Assembly: GCF_007970185.1 (NCBI RefSeq)
Contig: NZ_CP042431.1
Coordinates: 620,001 to 684,000, forward strand
Source of the DNA: Pseudobacter ginsenosidimutans
GTDB taxonomy: Bacteria > Bacteroidota > Bacteroidia > Chitinophagales > Chitinophagaceae
Direction of reading: 5' to 3'
DNA length: 64,000 nucleotides
Positions 7,544 to 16,742 of the stretch are shown here, in pieces (within the stretch, counting starts at the first letter, position 1; each line of letters begins with the position of its first letter). The position numbers were made by a program, and so were the translations under genes. The notes beneath the pieces were generated by a model. The model had not been told where the DNA came from, searched no databases, and saw nothing but the letters and a program-made list of their open reading frames with translations.

Positions 7544-10102
7544 TTGAAAGCTCCTTTGCTCCATATGATCCTGGGTACCGTAATGGTACTGCTGATGCGC
7601 AACTCAGAAGCGCAACTGGTAGCCGCCCGTGCTGATGCATCCACCTACAGTTTGAACAAGGTTAAGATCCTGGTGGCCCCCAATGATCATGAAGTAGTAA
7701 GAAAAGCTGCTGCGCTATTGCAGCAGGACATTTTCCTGATCACAGGGGAAAGACCAGCCATCATAGAAAAGCCGCAACCCGGGAAATTGATCATCATCGG
7801 TAGTTCGGATCGATCGGGCATTATCCGGCAACTCCACGGAAAGAAAAAGCTGAACCTAACTGAAATCAGTAACCGCTGGGAAGCATTTCATATTTCGTCC
7901 ATAAAAAATCCTCTTCCCAATATTCCGGAAGCCCTGGTGATCACCGGCAGTGACGCCCGTGGCACGGCTTTCGGAGTACTGGAGCTTTCGAAGCAGGCCG
8001 GCGTTTCGCCCTGGTACTGGTGGGCCGATGTGCCTGTACAGAAAAAGCAATCGATCCATATCAAAAGATCCGCCAGCATCACAGATAGTCCGCTGGTGAA
8101 ATACCGCGGTATCTTTTTGAACGATGAGGCTCCCGCTCTCAGCAACTGGAGCCGGCAGCATTTTGGAGGCTTTCGCGCCGGGTTCTATGAGAAAGTATTT
8201 GAACTGATGCTGCGTCTCAAATCCAATTATATCTGGCCTGCCATGTGGGGCAATGCATTTTATGACGATGATAGTCTGAACATCAAAATGGCTGAGCAAT
8301 ATGCCATCGTGATCGGCACCAGTCACCATGAACCATTGATGCGTGCACACGATGAATGGCGGCGCTACGGCAACAAACAATTATGGAACTACGACAGCAG
8401 CACGATGGCGCTCCGGGATTTCTGGCGCAAAGGGCTGCAGCGCGCCACCAATGAAAAGATCGTGACTGTTGGCATGCGTGGGGACGGCGATGAGCCCATG
8501 AGCCGGGAAACCGCCACCAGCCTGCTGGAACGCATTGTGGCCGATCAGCGGAAAATCATCAGTGAAGTCAGCGGCAAACCCGCTAATCAAACACCACAGC
8601 TCTGGGCCCTCTACAAGGAAGTGCAGGACTATTACGACAAAGGAATGCGCGTACCCGACGACGTTACCTTACTGCTCTGCGACGATAACTGGGGTAATAT
8701 CCGCAGGCTGCCTGCGCCCGATGCCAATAAACGCAAAGGCGGGTACGGAATCTATTATCATTTCGATTATGTCGGCGGCCCCCGCAATTATAAATGGATC
8801 AACACCAACCCGCTTCCCCGCGTGTGGGAACAGATGCACCTGGCATGGGAATATGATGTAAAACAGATCTGGATCGTGAATGTGGGAGACCTCAAACCCA
8901 TGGAGCTTCCCATCTCCTTCTTCCTGGACTATGCCTGGAACCCAACCAGGATCGGACCTGCAGACATCCGTGCATACACTGAACGATGGGCAGCGCAACA
9001 ATTCGGAGACCAGCACCAAAAGAAGATCGCAGAGCTCCTCGCCGCTTACACAAAGATCACCGGGAGAAAAAAACCTGAGCTATTGAATGAGAACAGCTAC
9101 AACCTTGCCGGAGGAAACGCTTTCAGTTCCGTGATCGAAGAAACCGGAAAACTGGAAAAAGAAACAAAAGCAATCGCCGCTCAACTTCCGGCCACTTACC
9201 GGGACGCCTTTTTCCAACTCGTATTACATCCCATTTCGGCTGTGAACAATCTCTATCAACTCTATTATTACACTGCCCTGAACCAGCACCATGCGAAATA
9301 CAATCTCGCCATCGCCAACAGGTACGCTGATACTGCAAAACAACATTTCGAAAACGATTCTCTGATCTCATTGCAATACCACCGCATCAATAACGGGAAA
9401 TGGAACCATATGATGAGCCAGACCCATATCGGTTACACCTACTGGCAACAACCGCCTTTCAATAAAATACCCGCGCTGAAATACCTTGAAGCTCCTGAAG
9501 AAGAAAAACTCATCAGCATCGATACTTTCGCTAAAACATCGAAAGAGCTTATTCCGGCAGGCTTTTCCGGCAATCAGTTCTACCAATATTCCGGCTATGT
9601 ATCGATGGATGCCGCACATTATTCAAATGCAGTCAACAGCAATGGTATTACCTGGACGGTGCTTCCGGACCATGGCCGTACCGGAGACGCCATCACGCCA
9701 TTCCCGGTTATAGCTCCCCGTCAGCAGCCCGGCGGGAACGCTCCAAAACTGAGCTATGATTTTTATGTACGCGATGCATCTGCGTTTGAGCTCTCTGTGT
9801 ATTGCTCTCCTACCCTCAACCTGCAGCATACGCCGGAAGGCATGCAGTTTGCCGTGAGTATCGATGAACAGGAACCACAGATCATGGAACTCAATAAAGA
9901 CGATGGAAATACAAGAATCTGGGAAACATGGGTAGCCAACAATATCATCATAAAAAAAACAAATTTGTATATCAGTAAACCCGGAAAACACACCCTTCAT
10001 TTCTGGATGGTGGACCCCGGTGTGGTTTTGCAGAAACTGGAGCTCAATGCCGGCAAAGCAAAACCAGGCCATCTGGGATTTCCTGAAACACTACATCGAT
10101 AA
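7544..10102 (+). CDS. GH115 xylan alpha-1,2-glucuronidase
   Basis: Releases glucuronosyl side chains from internal xylose residues of polymeric xylan, complementing GH67, which needs chain ends. Supporting stretches are SPWYWWADVPV, VKYRGIFLNDEAPALSNW, LRLKSNYIWPAMWGNAF, VGMRGDGDEPM, LLLCDDNWGNIRRLP, GGYGIYYHFDYVGGPRNYKW and VWEQMHLAWEYDVKQIWIVNVGDLKP, all typical of GH115, plus a C-terminal beta-sandwich from about residue 690. About 850 residues is the usual size. No strong start exists: TTG 7535, TTG 7544 and ATG 7565 are in frame. I prefer 7544 because it gives a Lys-bearing signal peptide (MKAPLLHMILGTVMVLLM). It follows the SDR gene closely. Confidence 0.91.
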   Translation: MKAPLLHMILGTVMVLLMRNSEAQLVAARADASTYSLNKVKILVAPNDHEVVRKAAALLQQDIFLITGERPAIIEKPQPGKLIIIGSSDRSGIIRQLHGKKKLNLTEISNRWEAFHISSIKNPLPNIPEALVITGSDARGTAFGVLELSKQAGVSPWYWWADVPVQKKQSIHIKRSASITDSPLVKYRGIFLNDEAPALSNWSRQHFGGFRAGFYEKVFELMLRLKSNYIWPAMWGNAFYDDDSLNIKMAEQYAIVIGTSHHEPLMRAHDEWRRYGNKQLWNYDSSTMALRDFWRKGLQRATNEKIVTVGMRGDGDEPMSRETATSLLERIVADQRKIISEVSGKPANQTPQLWALYKEVQDYYDKGMRVPDDVTLLLCDDNWGNIRRLPAPDANKRKGGYGIYYHFDYVGGPRNYKWINTNPLPRVWEQMHLAWEYDVKQIWIVNVGDLKPMELPISFFLDYAWNPTRIGPADIRAYTERWAAQQFGDQHQKKIAELLAAYTKITGRKKPELLNENSYNLAGGNAFSSVIEETGKLEKETKAIAAQLPATYRDAFFQLVLHPISAVNNLYQLYYYTALNQHHAKYNLAIANRYADTAKQHFENDSLISLQYHRINNGKWNHMMSQTHIGYTYWQQPPFNKIPALKYLEAPEEEKLISIDTFAKTSKELIPAGFSGNQFYQYSGYVSMDAAHYSNAVNSNGITWTVLPDHGRTGDAITPFPVIAPRQQPGGNAPKLSYDFYVRDASAFELSVYCSPTLNLQHTPEGMQFAVSIDEQEPQIMELNKDDGNTRIWETWVANNIIIKKTNLYISKPGKHTLHFWMVDPGVVLQKLELNAGKAKPGHLGFPETLHR

Positions 10103-10114
10103 AACAGTACGATC

Positions 10115-11179
10115 ATGCCAATGAAATTTCTCCAGCCAGTTCTTGCAACAGCAGTAGCCATGAGCCTTCTGTTGCCGGCAGCTTTTGCACAGAAAGGAAC
10201 TTTGAAGCGCGAACCTGTATCGCAACCACTGATCAAAAAACAGTTCACCGCCGATCCGTCCGCACATGTATTCAAGGGAAGGATCTTTCTCTATCCATCA
10301 CATGATATCGAATCCGGCGTTGCTGAAAACGACAATGGCGATCACTTCAACATGAAGGATTACCATGTCTATTCCATGACCGATGTGGAAGGGAAAGTGA
10401 AGAACCATGGCGTTGCCCTCTCCCTCGACGATATTCCCTGGGCAGGCCGCCAGCTCTGGGCGCCTGATGCTGCCTACAAAAACGGGACCTACTATCTTTA
10501 TTTTCCGGCTAAAGACAAACAGGATATTTTCCGCATCGGCGTTGCCACCAGCAAAAAACCACAGGGGCCCTTCAAAGCGGAGGCTGAGCCCATCCCGGGC
10601 AGCTACAGCATCGATCCCTGCGTATTCCGCGATGCTAACGGTGATTACTACATGTATTTCGGCGGCATCTGGGGAGGCCAGTTACAACGCTGGAAGAACA
10701 ATCAATACAACAGCACGGCCCCCATCCCCCAACCCGGTGATACAGCCGTTCTTCCACGTGTAGCCAAACTTTCAGCCGATATGAAATCCTTTGCTGAGCC
10801 CGTTCGTGAAGTTCAGCTCCTGGATGAAAATGGAAAACCGTTCATGGAAAACGATAAAGAAAAACGCTTCTTCGAAGCTGCCTGGGTGCATTATTACAAC
10901 GGCAAATACTATTTCTCCTACAGCACCGGGGACTCTCACAATATCTGTTATGCCATCGGCGATAATCCATACGGTCCCTTCACCTATAAGGGCGTATTGC
11001 TGGAACCCGTGGAAGGCTGGACCAACCATCATTCTATCGTTTTCTACGATGGACATTGGTATCTCTTCTATCATGATGTGCAGATCTCCGGCAAAACATT
11101 CCTGCGCAATGTAAAAGTGACTGAACTCTTTTACAACGAAGACGGAACTATCAGAAAACAAAACGCATATAAAAACTGA
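10115..11179 (+). CDS. GH43 beta-xylosidase/alpha-L-arabinofuranosidase
   Basis: A 354-residue secreted five-bladed propeller hydrolase. The signal peptide ends near LLLPAAFAQ. The GH43 triad is visible: base Asp47 in TADPSAHVF, pKa-modulating Asp167 in YSIDPCVFRD, and acid Glu254 in FFEAAWVHYY. There is no extra C-terminal domain, so it is a single-domain GH43. It begins 12 bases after GH115 and ends 4 bases before GH3, so it belongs to the xylan operon. It would act on arabinofuranosyl branches or xylo-oligosaccharides; the sequence alone does not separate the two. ATG 10121 is an alternative start. Confidence 0.9.
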   Translation: MPMKFLQPVLATAVAMSLLLPAAFAQKGTLKREPVSQPLIKKQFTADPSAHVFKGRIFLYPSHDIESGVAENDNGDHFNMKDYHVYSMTDVEGKVKNHGVALSLDDIPWAGRQLWAPDAAYKNGTYYLYFPAKDKQDIFRIGVATSKKPQGPFKAEAEPIPGSYSIDPCVFRDANGDYYMYFGGIWGGQLQRWKNNQYNSTAPIPQPGDTAVLPRVAKLSADMKSFAEPVREVQLLDENGKPFMENDKEKRFFEAAWVHYYNGKYYFSYSTGDSHNICYAIGDNPYGPFTYKGVLLEPVEGWTNHHSIVFYDGHWYLFYHDVQISGKTFLRNVKVTELFYNEDGTIRKQNAYKN

Positions 11180-11183
11180 TTGC

Positions 11184-13799
11184 ATGAAAAAACTGGCCGC
11201 CATATTCCTGCTGCTCAGTGCAAGTCAAATACAGGCACAGGAATATAAAACCTATCCGATGTGGGACCATAAGCTTCCCACCACCACCCGCGTGCGCGAT
11301 CTCATCAGCAGGCTCACCCTGGAAGAAAAAGTTGCGCAGATGCTCAATGCTGCACCAGCCGTGGAAAAGCTCGGTATCCCCGCATACGACTGGTGGAACG
11401 AAGTTTTGCACGGCGTGGCAAGAACACCTTTCAAAGTGACTGTATTCCCACAGGCCATTGGTATGGCCGCCACCTGGGACACCAGCTCGCTTTTCACGAT
11501 GGCCAAATACGCTGCAACGGAAGGACGCGCCATCAATAATATCGCCATCAAAAAGAACAGAACGCGTGAGCGCTATCTCGGACTCACCTACTGGACGCCC
11601 AATATCAACATCTTCCGCGACCCACGCTGGGGCCGGGGACAGGAGACCTATGGCGAAGATCCATTCCTCACTGCCATGCTCGGCAGCGCCTTCGTTCATG
11701 GATTACAGGGAGATGATCCAAGGTACCTGCAGGCAGCTGCCTGCGCCAAGCACTACGCAGTGCATAGCGGACCGGAACCTTCCCGCCACTCCTTCAATGC
11801 CAACGTGAGCGCCTATGATCTCTGGGACACTTACCTGCCCGCATTCAAAGAACTGATCACAAATGCCAAAGTAGCCGGCGTGATGTGCGCATACAATGCT
11901 TTCCGCGACCAGCCCTGCTGCGCCAGCGATCTGCTCATGAACGATATCCTCCGCAATCAATGGCAATTCAATGGTTATGTGACCAGCGACTGCTGGGCCA
12001 TCGACGATTTTTTCAAATACCACAAAACACATAAGGACGCCACCGTATCAGCCGCAGACGCCGTACTGCATGGCACCGATGTGGAATGCGGCGTTTCAGT
12101 ATACAAAACACTGGTGGATGCCGTGAAGCAAAACATCATCACAGAAAAACAACTCGATGTTTCACTGGAAAGATTGTTCACTATCCGTTACCGGCTCGGC
12201 CAGTTCGACCCTCCTTCGATGGTGCCCTACACACAAATAGATGAATCCGTTCTCGAAAGCGAAACCCATAAAGCACATTCTTTGAAAATGGCACAGCAAT
12301 CGATTGTACTGCTGAAAAACCAGAACAATACGCTCCCATTGAAAAGATCAATCAAAAAGATTGCGCTCATCGGCCCCAATGCAGACAATCCCATTGCTGT
12401 GCTCGGCAACTACAATGGTATGCCTTCCGAGATCATTACAGTACTCAAAGGACTGCAACGCAAGCTGGGCAACGATGTAGAGATCATCTACGAAAAAGCC
12501 GTGAACTTCACTGACGATTCATTGCTCATATTTGAAGACCTCTCTTCCTTTTATAGTACCGATGGCAAGCCCGGTGTAAAAGCAGAATACTGGAATAATG
12601 AAAAAATGGAAGGCAGTCCGGATATGACCATCACCGAAAAAGATATCCACCATTACTGGCCTGAAGGGCAAAGTCCCGCCACTGGCATCAATACCATCCA
12701 CTTCTCTGCCCGCTACACCACTGTTTATACTGCCCGCGAAACAGAAGCATTGCAGTTCGAGGCCAGCGGTGACGATGGTTATCGCATATTCATCAATGAT
12801 GAATTAAAGCTCGATGCCTGGGAACGCAACCGCTGGGGTGCAAGGAAATTATCACTGGAAACCGAAAAAGGAAAGCAGTACCGCATCCGTGTTGAAATGT
12901 ATCAGGGCGAAGGCAATGCAGCCATTCAGTTCAAAGCAGGTAAAACAGGAAGAACGAATATTGCAGCCCTCAAAGAAAGGATCAAAGATGCCGATGTGAT
13001 CCTCTTCGCAGGTGGTATCTCTCCACAACTCGAAGGCGAAGAAATGAAAGTGGATTATCCTGGATTCAATGGCGGCGACCGCACCTCCATAATGCTCCCT
13101 GCCATTCAAACGAAATATTTGCAGGAACTGAAATCTACCGGCAAGCCGGTTGTTTTCATCATGATGACCGGCAGTGCAATTGCCATTCCCTGGGAAGATC
13201 AAAATATCCCGGGTATCATCAATGCCTGGTATGGCGGTCAGCATGCAGGCACAGCCATTGCCGATGTATTGTTCGGAGATTATAATCCCGCCGGCAGACT
13301 GCCAGTCACATTTTATGCAAGCGATAAAGACCTTCCTGATTTCAACAGCTATGAAATGAAAGGCAGGACCTACCGCTACTTCAACGGCAAACCGCTTTAT
13401 CCTTTCGGCTATGGTCTCAGTTATTCCAATTTCACTTATGATGGATTCGCATTGCCCGCTACCCATGGCAAAGGCAAGGCCCTCACTGTAAAAGTGCGCG
13501 TGTCGAATATTGGAAAAATGGACGGCGAAGAAGTGGTGCAGCTCTATGTATCTCATACCGGCAAAACAGAAACTGCGCCATTACGCGCCCTCAAAGGATT
13601 CCAGCGAATCGCGCTGAAAGCAGGCGAAAGCCGGATGGTGGAATTCACACTCAGCCCGGATATGCTTTCTGTTGTGAGCAAAGATGGCAAACTGGTACAG
13701 CCAGCCGAAAAGATATGGGTCAGCATTGGAGGTGGACAGCCAGCCGTAAAGAACAAGACAACCAGTCTGGTACTCAGCAAATCACTTTCCATTCAATGA
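11184..13799 (+). CDS. GH3 beta-xylosidase/beta-glucosidase with PA14 insert
   Basis: A 871-residue secreted exo-hydrolase. The signal peptide is MKKLAAIFLLLSASQIQAQ. The GH3 N-terminal barrel contains NEVLHGVAR, FRDPRWGRGQETYGEDP, KHYAVHSGPEP and the nucleophile Asp269 in GYVTSDCWAIDDF. A PA14 domain interrupts the second GH3 domain at about residues 458-590 (VKAEYWNNEKMEG to RIRVEMYQGEGNAAIQFKAG), and a fibronectin-III-like domain ends the protein. NEVLHGVA and the KHYAVHSGPE loop are common in GH3 xylosidases, which fits the locus; PA14 probably shapes the active site. The stop overlaps the possible GH10 ATG at 13796 (ATGA), suggesting translational coupling. Confidence 0.92.
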   Translation: MKKLAAIFLLLSASQIQAQEYKTYPMWDHKLPTTTRVRDLISRLTLEEKVAQMLNAAPAVEKLGIPAYDWWNEVLHGVARTPFKVTVFPQAIGMAATWDTSSLFTMAKYAATEGRAINNIAIKKNRTRERYLGLTYWTPNINIFRDPRWGRGQETYGEDPFLTAMLGSAFVHGLQGDDPRYLQAAACAKHYAVHSGPEPSRHSFNANVSAYDLWDTYLPAFKELITNAKVAGVMCAYNAFRDQPCCASDLLMNDILRNQWQFNGYVTSDCWAIDDFFKYHKTHKDATVSAADAVLHGTDVECGVSVYKTLVDAVKQNIITEKQLDVSLERLFTIRYRLGQFDPPSMVPYTQIDESVLESETHKAHSLKMAQQSIVLLKNQNNTLPLKRSIKKIALIGPNADNPIAVLGNYNGMPSEIITVLKGLQRKLGNDVEIIYEKAVNFTDDSLLIFEDLSSFYSTDGKPGVKAEYWNNEKMEGSPDMTITEKDIHHYWPEGQSPATGINTIHFSARYTTVYTARETEALQFEASGDDGYRIFINDELKLDAWERNRWGARKLSLETEKGKQYRIRVEMYQGEGNAAIQFKAGKTGRTNIAALKERIKDADVILFAGGISPQLEGEEMKVDYPGFNGGDRTSIMLPAIQTKYLQELKSTGKPVVFIMMTGSAIAIPWEDQNIPGIINAWYGGQHAGTAIADVLFGDYNPAGRLPVTFYASDKDLPDFNSYEMKGRTYRYFNGKPLYPFGYGLSYSNFTYDGFALPATHGKGKALTVKVRVSNIGKMDGEEVVQLYVSHTGKTETAPLRALKGFQRIALKAGESRMVEFTLSPDMLSVVSKDGKLVQPAEKIWVSIGGGQPAVKNKTTSLVLSKSLSIQ

Positions 13800-13801
13800 T
13801 T

Positions 13802-14908
13802 ATGAAACTCAATTTCAAAAATATCATCCGGGGTGTTGCTGCTACAGCACTGATCAGTTCGATGCTGCAATGCAGCAGCAACCGGGTCTCTTCTCCATCT
13901 TCCGTCAAAGGCCTCAAAGATTATTATCGTGATTACTTCCCCATCGGTGTTGCCGTTTCACCCGTCGCTCTGAAAACAGATGAAGGCCAGCTGGTACTGC
14001 GTGAATTCAACAGCCTCACCGCAGAGAATGCCATGAAGATGGGGCCAATCCATCCACGCAAGGACCAGTATTTCTGGGCGCATGCAGACAGTATCGCAGC
14101 ATTTGCGCGTCAGCACAAACTCAAACTGAGGGGGCATACACTTTGCTGGCATAACCAAACACCGGGCTGGCTGTTCACTGACGCAAACGGACAACCCGTA
14201 TCCAAAGAAGAATTGCTGCAACGATTGAAAGACCATATTACAACTGTGGTTAATCGTTATAAAGACGTTATCTATGCATGGGATGTAGTGAACGAAGTGA
14301 TCAGCGACAAAAAGAATGAATATCTCCGGGATTCCCGCTGGTTGCAGATTTGCGGCGAGGATTTTATCGAAGCCGCTTTCCGGTATGCGCATGAAGCAGA
14401 CCCCAAAGCATTGCTTTTCTACAACGATTACAACGAGATCGATCCGGTAAAAAGAGCAAAGATCATCCGCCTGGTACAAAGCCTCCAACAAAAAGGCGTG
14501 CCCATCCATGGTATCGGATTGCAGGCGCACTGGGCAGTGAATGAGCCATCATTTACTCAACTCGACAGCACATTGAATGAATTCTCAGCCACCGGGCTTC
14601 AACTGCAGATCACGGAACTGGATATCTCTGTCTACCGGAAAGAACATGATGCCAGGCGAAGACAATCATCCGACGCTGATACCAGCTTCTCAGCAGAGAA
14701 GGAAGCCCTGCAAATACAACGCTATAAAGAAGTGTTCCAACTATTCAGGAAATACCGCCGCCAGATCACCGGCATCACATTCTGGAATATCTCCGACCGC
14801 TATAGCTGGCTTGATAACTTCCCTGTAAGAGACCGCAAAGACCATCCACTTCTATTTGATACCCGCTTACAACGGAAAAGCGCATACGAAGCAGTGGTCA
14901 ACTTTTAA
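13802..14908 (+). CDS. GH10 endo-beta-1,4-xylanase
   Basis: Cuts the xylan backbone. The acid/base is Glu165 in WDVVNEVISD and the nucleophile is Glu272 in QITELDIS. Other GH10 landmarks are LTAENAMKMG, LRGHTLCWHNQTPGWLF, LFYNDYNEID, GIGLQAHW and GITFWNISDRYSWLD. ATG 13802 (MKLNFKNII) gives a hydrophobic leader ending in MLQCSSN, so it may be a surface lipoprotein with a loose lipobox. ATG 13796, overlapping the GH3 stop, is equally possible. The protein has 368 residues and a single catalytic domain without a carbohydrate-binding module. It is the only endo-acting xylanase in the locus. Confidence 0.94.
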   Translation: MKLNFKNIIRGVAATALISSMLQCSSNRVSSPSSVKGLKDYYRDYFPIGVAVSPVALKTDEGQLVLREFNSLTAENAMKMGPIHPRKDQYFWAHADSIAAFARQHKLKLRGHTLCWHNQTPGWLFTDANGQPVSKEELLQRLKDHITTVVNRYKDVIYAWDVVNEVISDKKNEYLRDSRWLQICGEDFIEAAFRYAHEADPKALLFYNDYNEIDPVKRAKIIRLVQSLQQKGVPIHGIGLQAHWAVNEPSFTQLDSTLNEFSATGLQLQITELDISVYRKEHDARRRQSSDADTSFSAEKEALQIQRYKEVFQLFRKYRRQITGITFWNISDRYSWLDNFPVRDRKDHPLLFDTRLQRKSAYEAVVNF

Positions 14909-14927
14909 CCTTATCAATTTTCAGCAT

Positions 14928-16577
14928 ATGAAATTTCTGTTCACCGCATTCCTCGCCATGATCCTGGGAATTGCAGCTGCGCAGCCAATGCAATACAGGA
15001 ATCCCATCCTGAGCGGCTTCTATCCCGATCCCAGCATTTGCAGGGCAGGCGATGATTACTATCTCGTCAATTCCACTTTTGTATATTTTCCCGGTCTGCC
15101 CATCTTCCATAGCAAGGACCTGGTGAACTGGAAACAGATAGGACATGCGCTGGACAGACCCGAACAACTCAAACTCGATGGAGCCGGTGTGTCAGCAGGA
15201 TTGTATGCGCCTTCCATCACTTACCACAATGGCAAATTCTATCTCGTATGTACCAATGTGAGCGATATCGGCAATTTTGTGATCACAGCTGATCATCCGG
15301 CAGGCCCCTGGAGCAATCCTGTTTCACTGCCCAATATGCCCGGCATCGATCCCAGTATTTTCTTCGATGATAACGGTGATGGATACATTGTATGGAACAG
15401 CGATCCTCCGGATAATAAAGCGCTCTACGAAGGGCACAGGGCCATCCGCATGATGCGCTTCGATGAAAAGAAACTGACCGTAACTGGTGAACATAAGATA
15501 CTCGTGAACGGAGGAACAGATCTCAGTAAGAAACCCATTTGGATCGAAGGGCCACACCTCTACAAAAAAGATGGCTGGTACTATCTCATGGCAGCCGAAG
15601 GAGGAACCGAATTCAATCACAGCGAAGTGATCTTCAGAAGCCGGAATGTAGACGGACCTTATGTTCCCTATGAAAGAAATCCAATCCTCACACAAAGACA
15701 TTTGGATCCCAACCGCTCCAACCAGGTGACCAGCACCGGTCATGCAGATCTCGTGGAAACAAAAGATGGAAAATGGTATGCCGTTTTCCTCGGCTGTCGT
15801 CCGTATGATGATGATCATTACAATACCGGCCGCGAAACATTCATGGCGCCGGTGCAATGGAAAGATGGCTGGCCGCATATACTTGAAGGCGATCAGGCTG
15901 TGCAATTATTCTATCCTGTGCCTTTCCCACAAACTACTGTCTCCGTAAAAAACCCTTACAGCAATCCCGTTCAATTCACAGACGATTTCAATAATAAGAA
16001 ACTGGACTTTCGTTATATCTTTCTAAGAACACCGCGTGAACAATGGTACAGTCTCACTGAAAAACCCGGCGAGCTGATGATGAACCTGCGCCCTGAAACT
16101 GTCAGCGGAAAAGCACAACCTGCTTTCATCGGCTTCCGGCAACAGTCTGCGAACTGTCTGGCAAGCACCCGCCTTAAATTCACGGCCAAAAGTCCCAATG
16201 AAAAAGCCGGGATCGTGCTTTTCCAGAATGAGACGCATCATTATTTCCTCTGCATTTCTGTGGATGCCGGTAAACCGGTGGTGCAATTGTTCAAATCCTC
16301 TGCAGACAGTTTAGTAATGCTGGAGCAGGGGCCAATCCCCGGCGGCGCTGCTGAATTGAGCGTGAAAGTGAATGGTCCAACCATCAGCTTCAGGTACAAG
16401 AATGGGAAAGACTGGAAGGAATTAAACACCATCGCTGACGCCAGATTTCTCAGCACACATACTGCGGGCGGTTTTGTGGGCGCCATTATCGGTTTATATG
16501 GCAGTTCCATGGGCCAGAAAACGAGCTCCAAAGTGTATTTCCAGCAAGTCAGCTATTCTGATCTAAGCAAGCAGTAG
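14928..16577 (+). CDS. GH43 beta-xylosidase with C-terminal beta-sandwich (XynB type)
   Basis: A 549-residue exo-xylosidase. ATG 14928 gives the signal peptide MKFLFTAFLAMILGIAAAQ. The catalytic triad is Asp34 (FYPDPSICR), Asp141 (GIDPSIFFDD) and Glu207 (WIEGPHLYKK). GHADLVETKDGKWY and FLGCRPY are typical of the XynB-like GH43 group. The C-terminal half, from about residue 345, is the concanavalin-like beta-sandwich (GH43_C2) that these enzymes use to complete the active site. The gene is the last of the xylan operon, 19 bases after GH10. Dual xylosidase/arabinofuranosidase activity is common in this group. Confidence 0.92.
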   Translation: MKFLFTAFLAMILGIAAAQPMQYRNPILSGFYPDPSICRAGDDYYLVNSTFVYFPGLPIFHSKDLVNWKQIGHALDRPEQLKLDGAGVSAGLYAPSITYHNGKFYLVCTNVSDIGNFVITADHPAGPWSNPVSLPNMPGIDPSIFFDDNGDGYIVWNSDPPDNKALYEGHRAIRMMRFDEKKLTVTGEHKILVNGGTDLSKKPIWIEGPHLYKKDGWYYLMAAEGGTEFNHSEVIFRSRNVDGPYVPYERNPILTQRHLDPNRSNQVTSTGHADLVETKDGKWYAVFLGCRPYDDDHYNTGRETFMAPVQWKDGWPHILEGDQAVQLFYPVPFPQTTVSVKNPYSNPVQFTDDFNNKKLDFRYIFLRTPREQWYSLTEKPGELMMNLRPETVSGKAQPAFIGFRQQSANCLASTRLKFTAKSPNEKAGIVLFQNETHHYFLCISVDAGKPVVQLFKSSADSLVMLEQGPIPGGAAELSVKVNGPTISFRYKNGKDWKELNTIADARFLSTHTAGGFVGAIIGLYGSSMGQKTSSKVYFQQVSYSDLSKQ

Positions 16578-16641
16578 TCAGCATTTCCGCTTTTCGTAAA
16601 CCCATTTCCCGGATTCGATAAGAGCCCGGGTCCCCGGCATT

Positions 16642-16667
16642 TAATTTTGCGCCGTCAAACGGCTGCA
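16642..16667 (+). promoter_or_regulatory. Promoter -7 element with an operator-like sequence
   Basis: TAATTTTG at 16642-16649 matches the Bacteroidota -7 consensus TAnnTTTG and sits 94 bases before the receptor gene. CAAACGGCTGCA (16656-16667), at the expected transcription start, matches 9 of 12 positions of the operator-like sequence found before the lacI-type gene. No clear -33 TTTG was found. A short CCCGG/CCGGG hairpin at about 16608-16629 lacks a T run and is not a convincing terminator for the xylan operon. Confidence 0.42.
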
Positions 16668-16742
16668 ACCTCTTCTCTATTGCATACATCCTGCAGCCTT
16701 CACTGACAACCAACCCGTCCCGGAATTAAAATAAATAAAACA

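Noticed and set aside
16605-16632. Hairpin after the xylan operon as a terminator
   Set aside because: The stem is only five base pairs with a long loop and is not followed by a T run.
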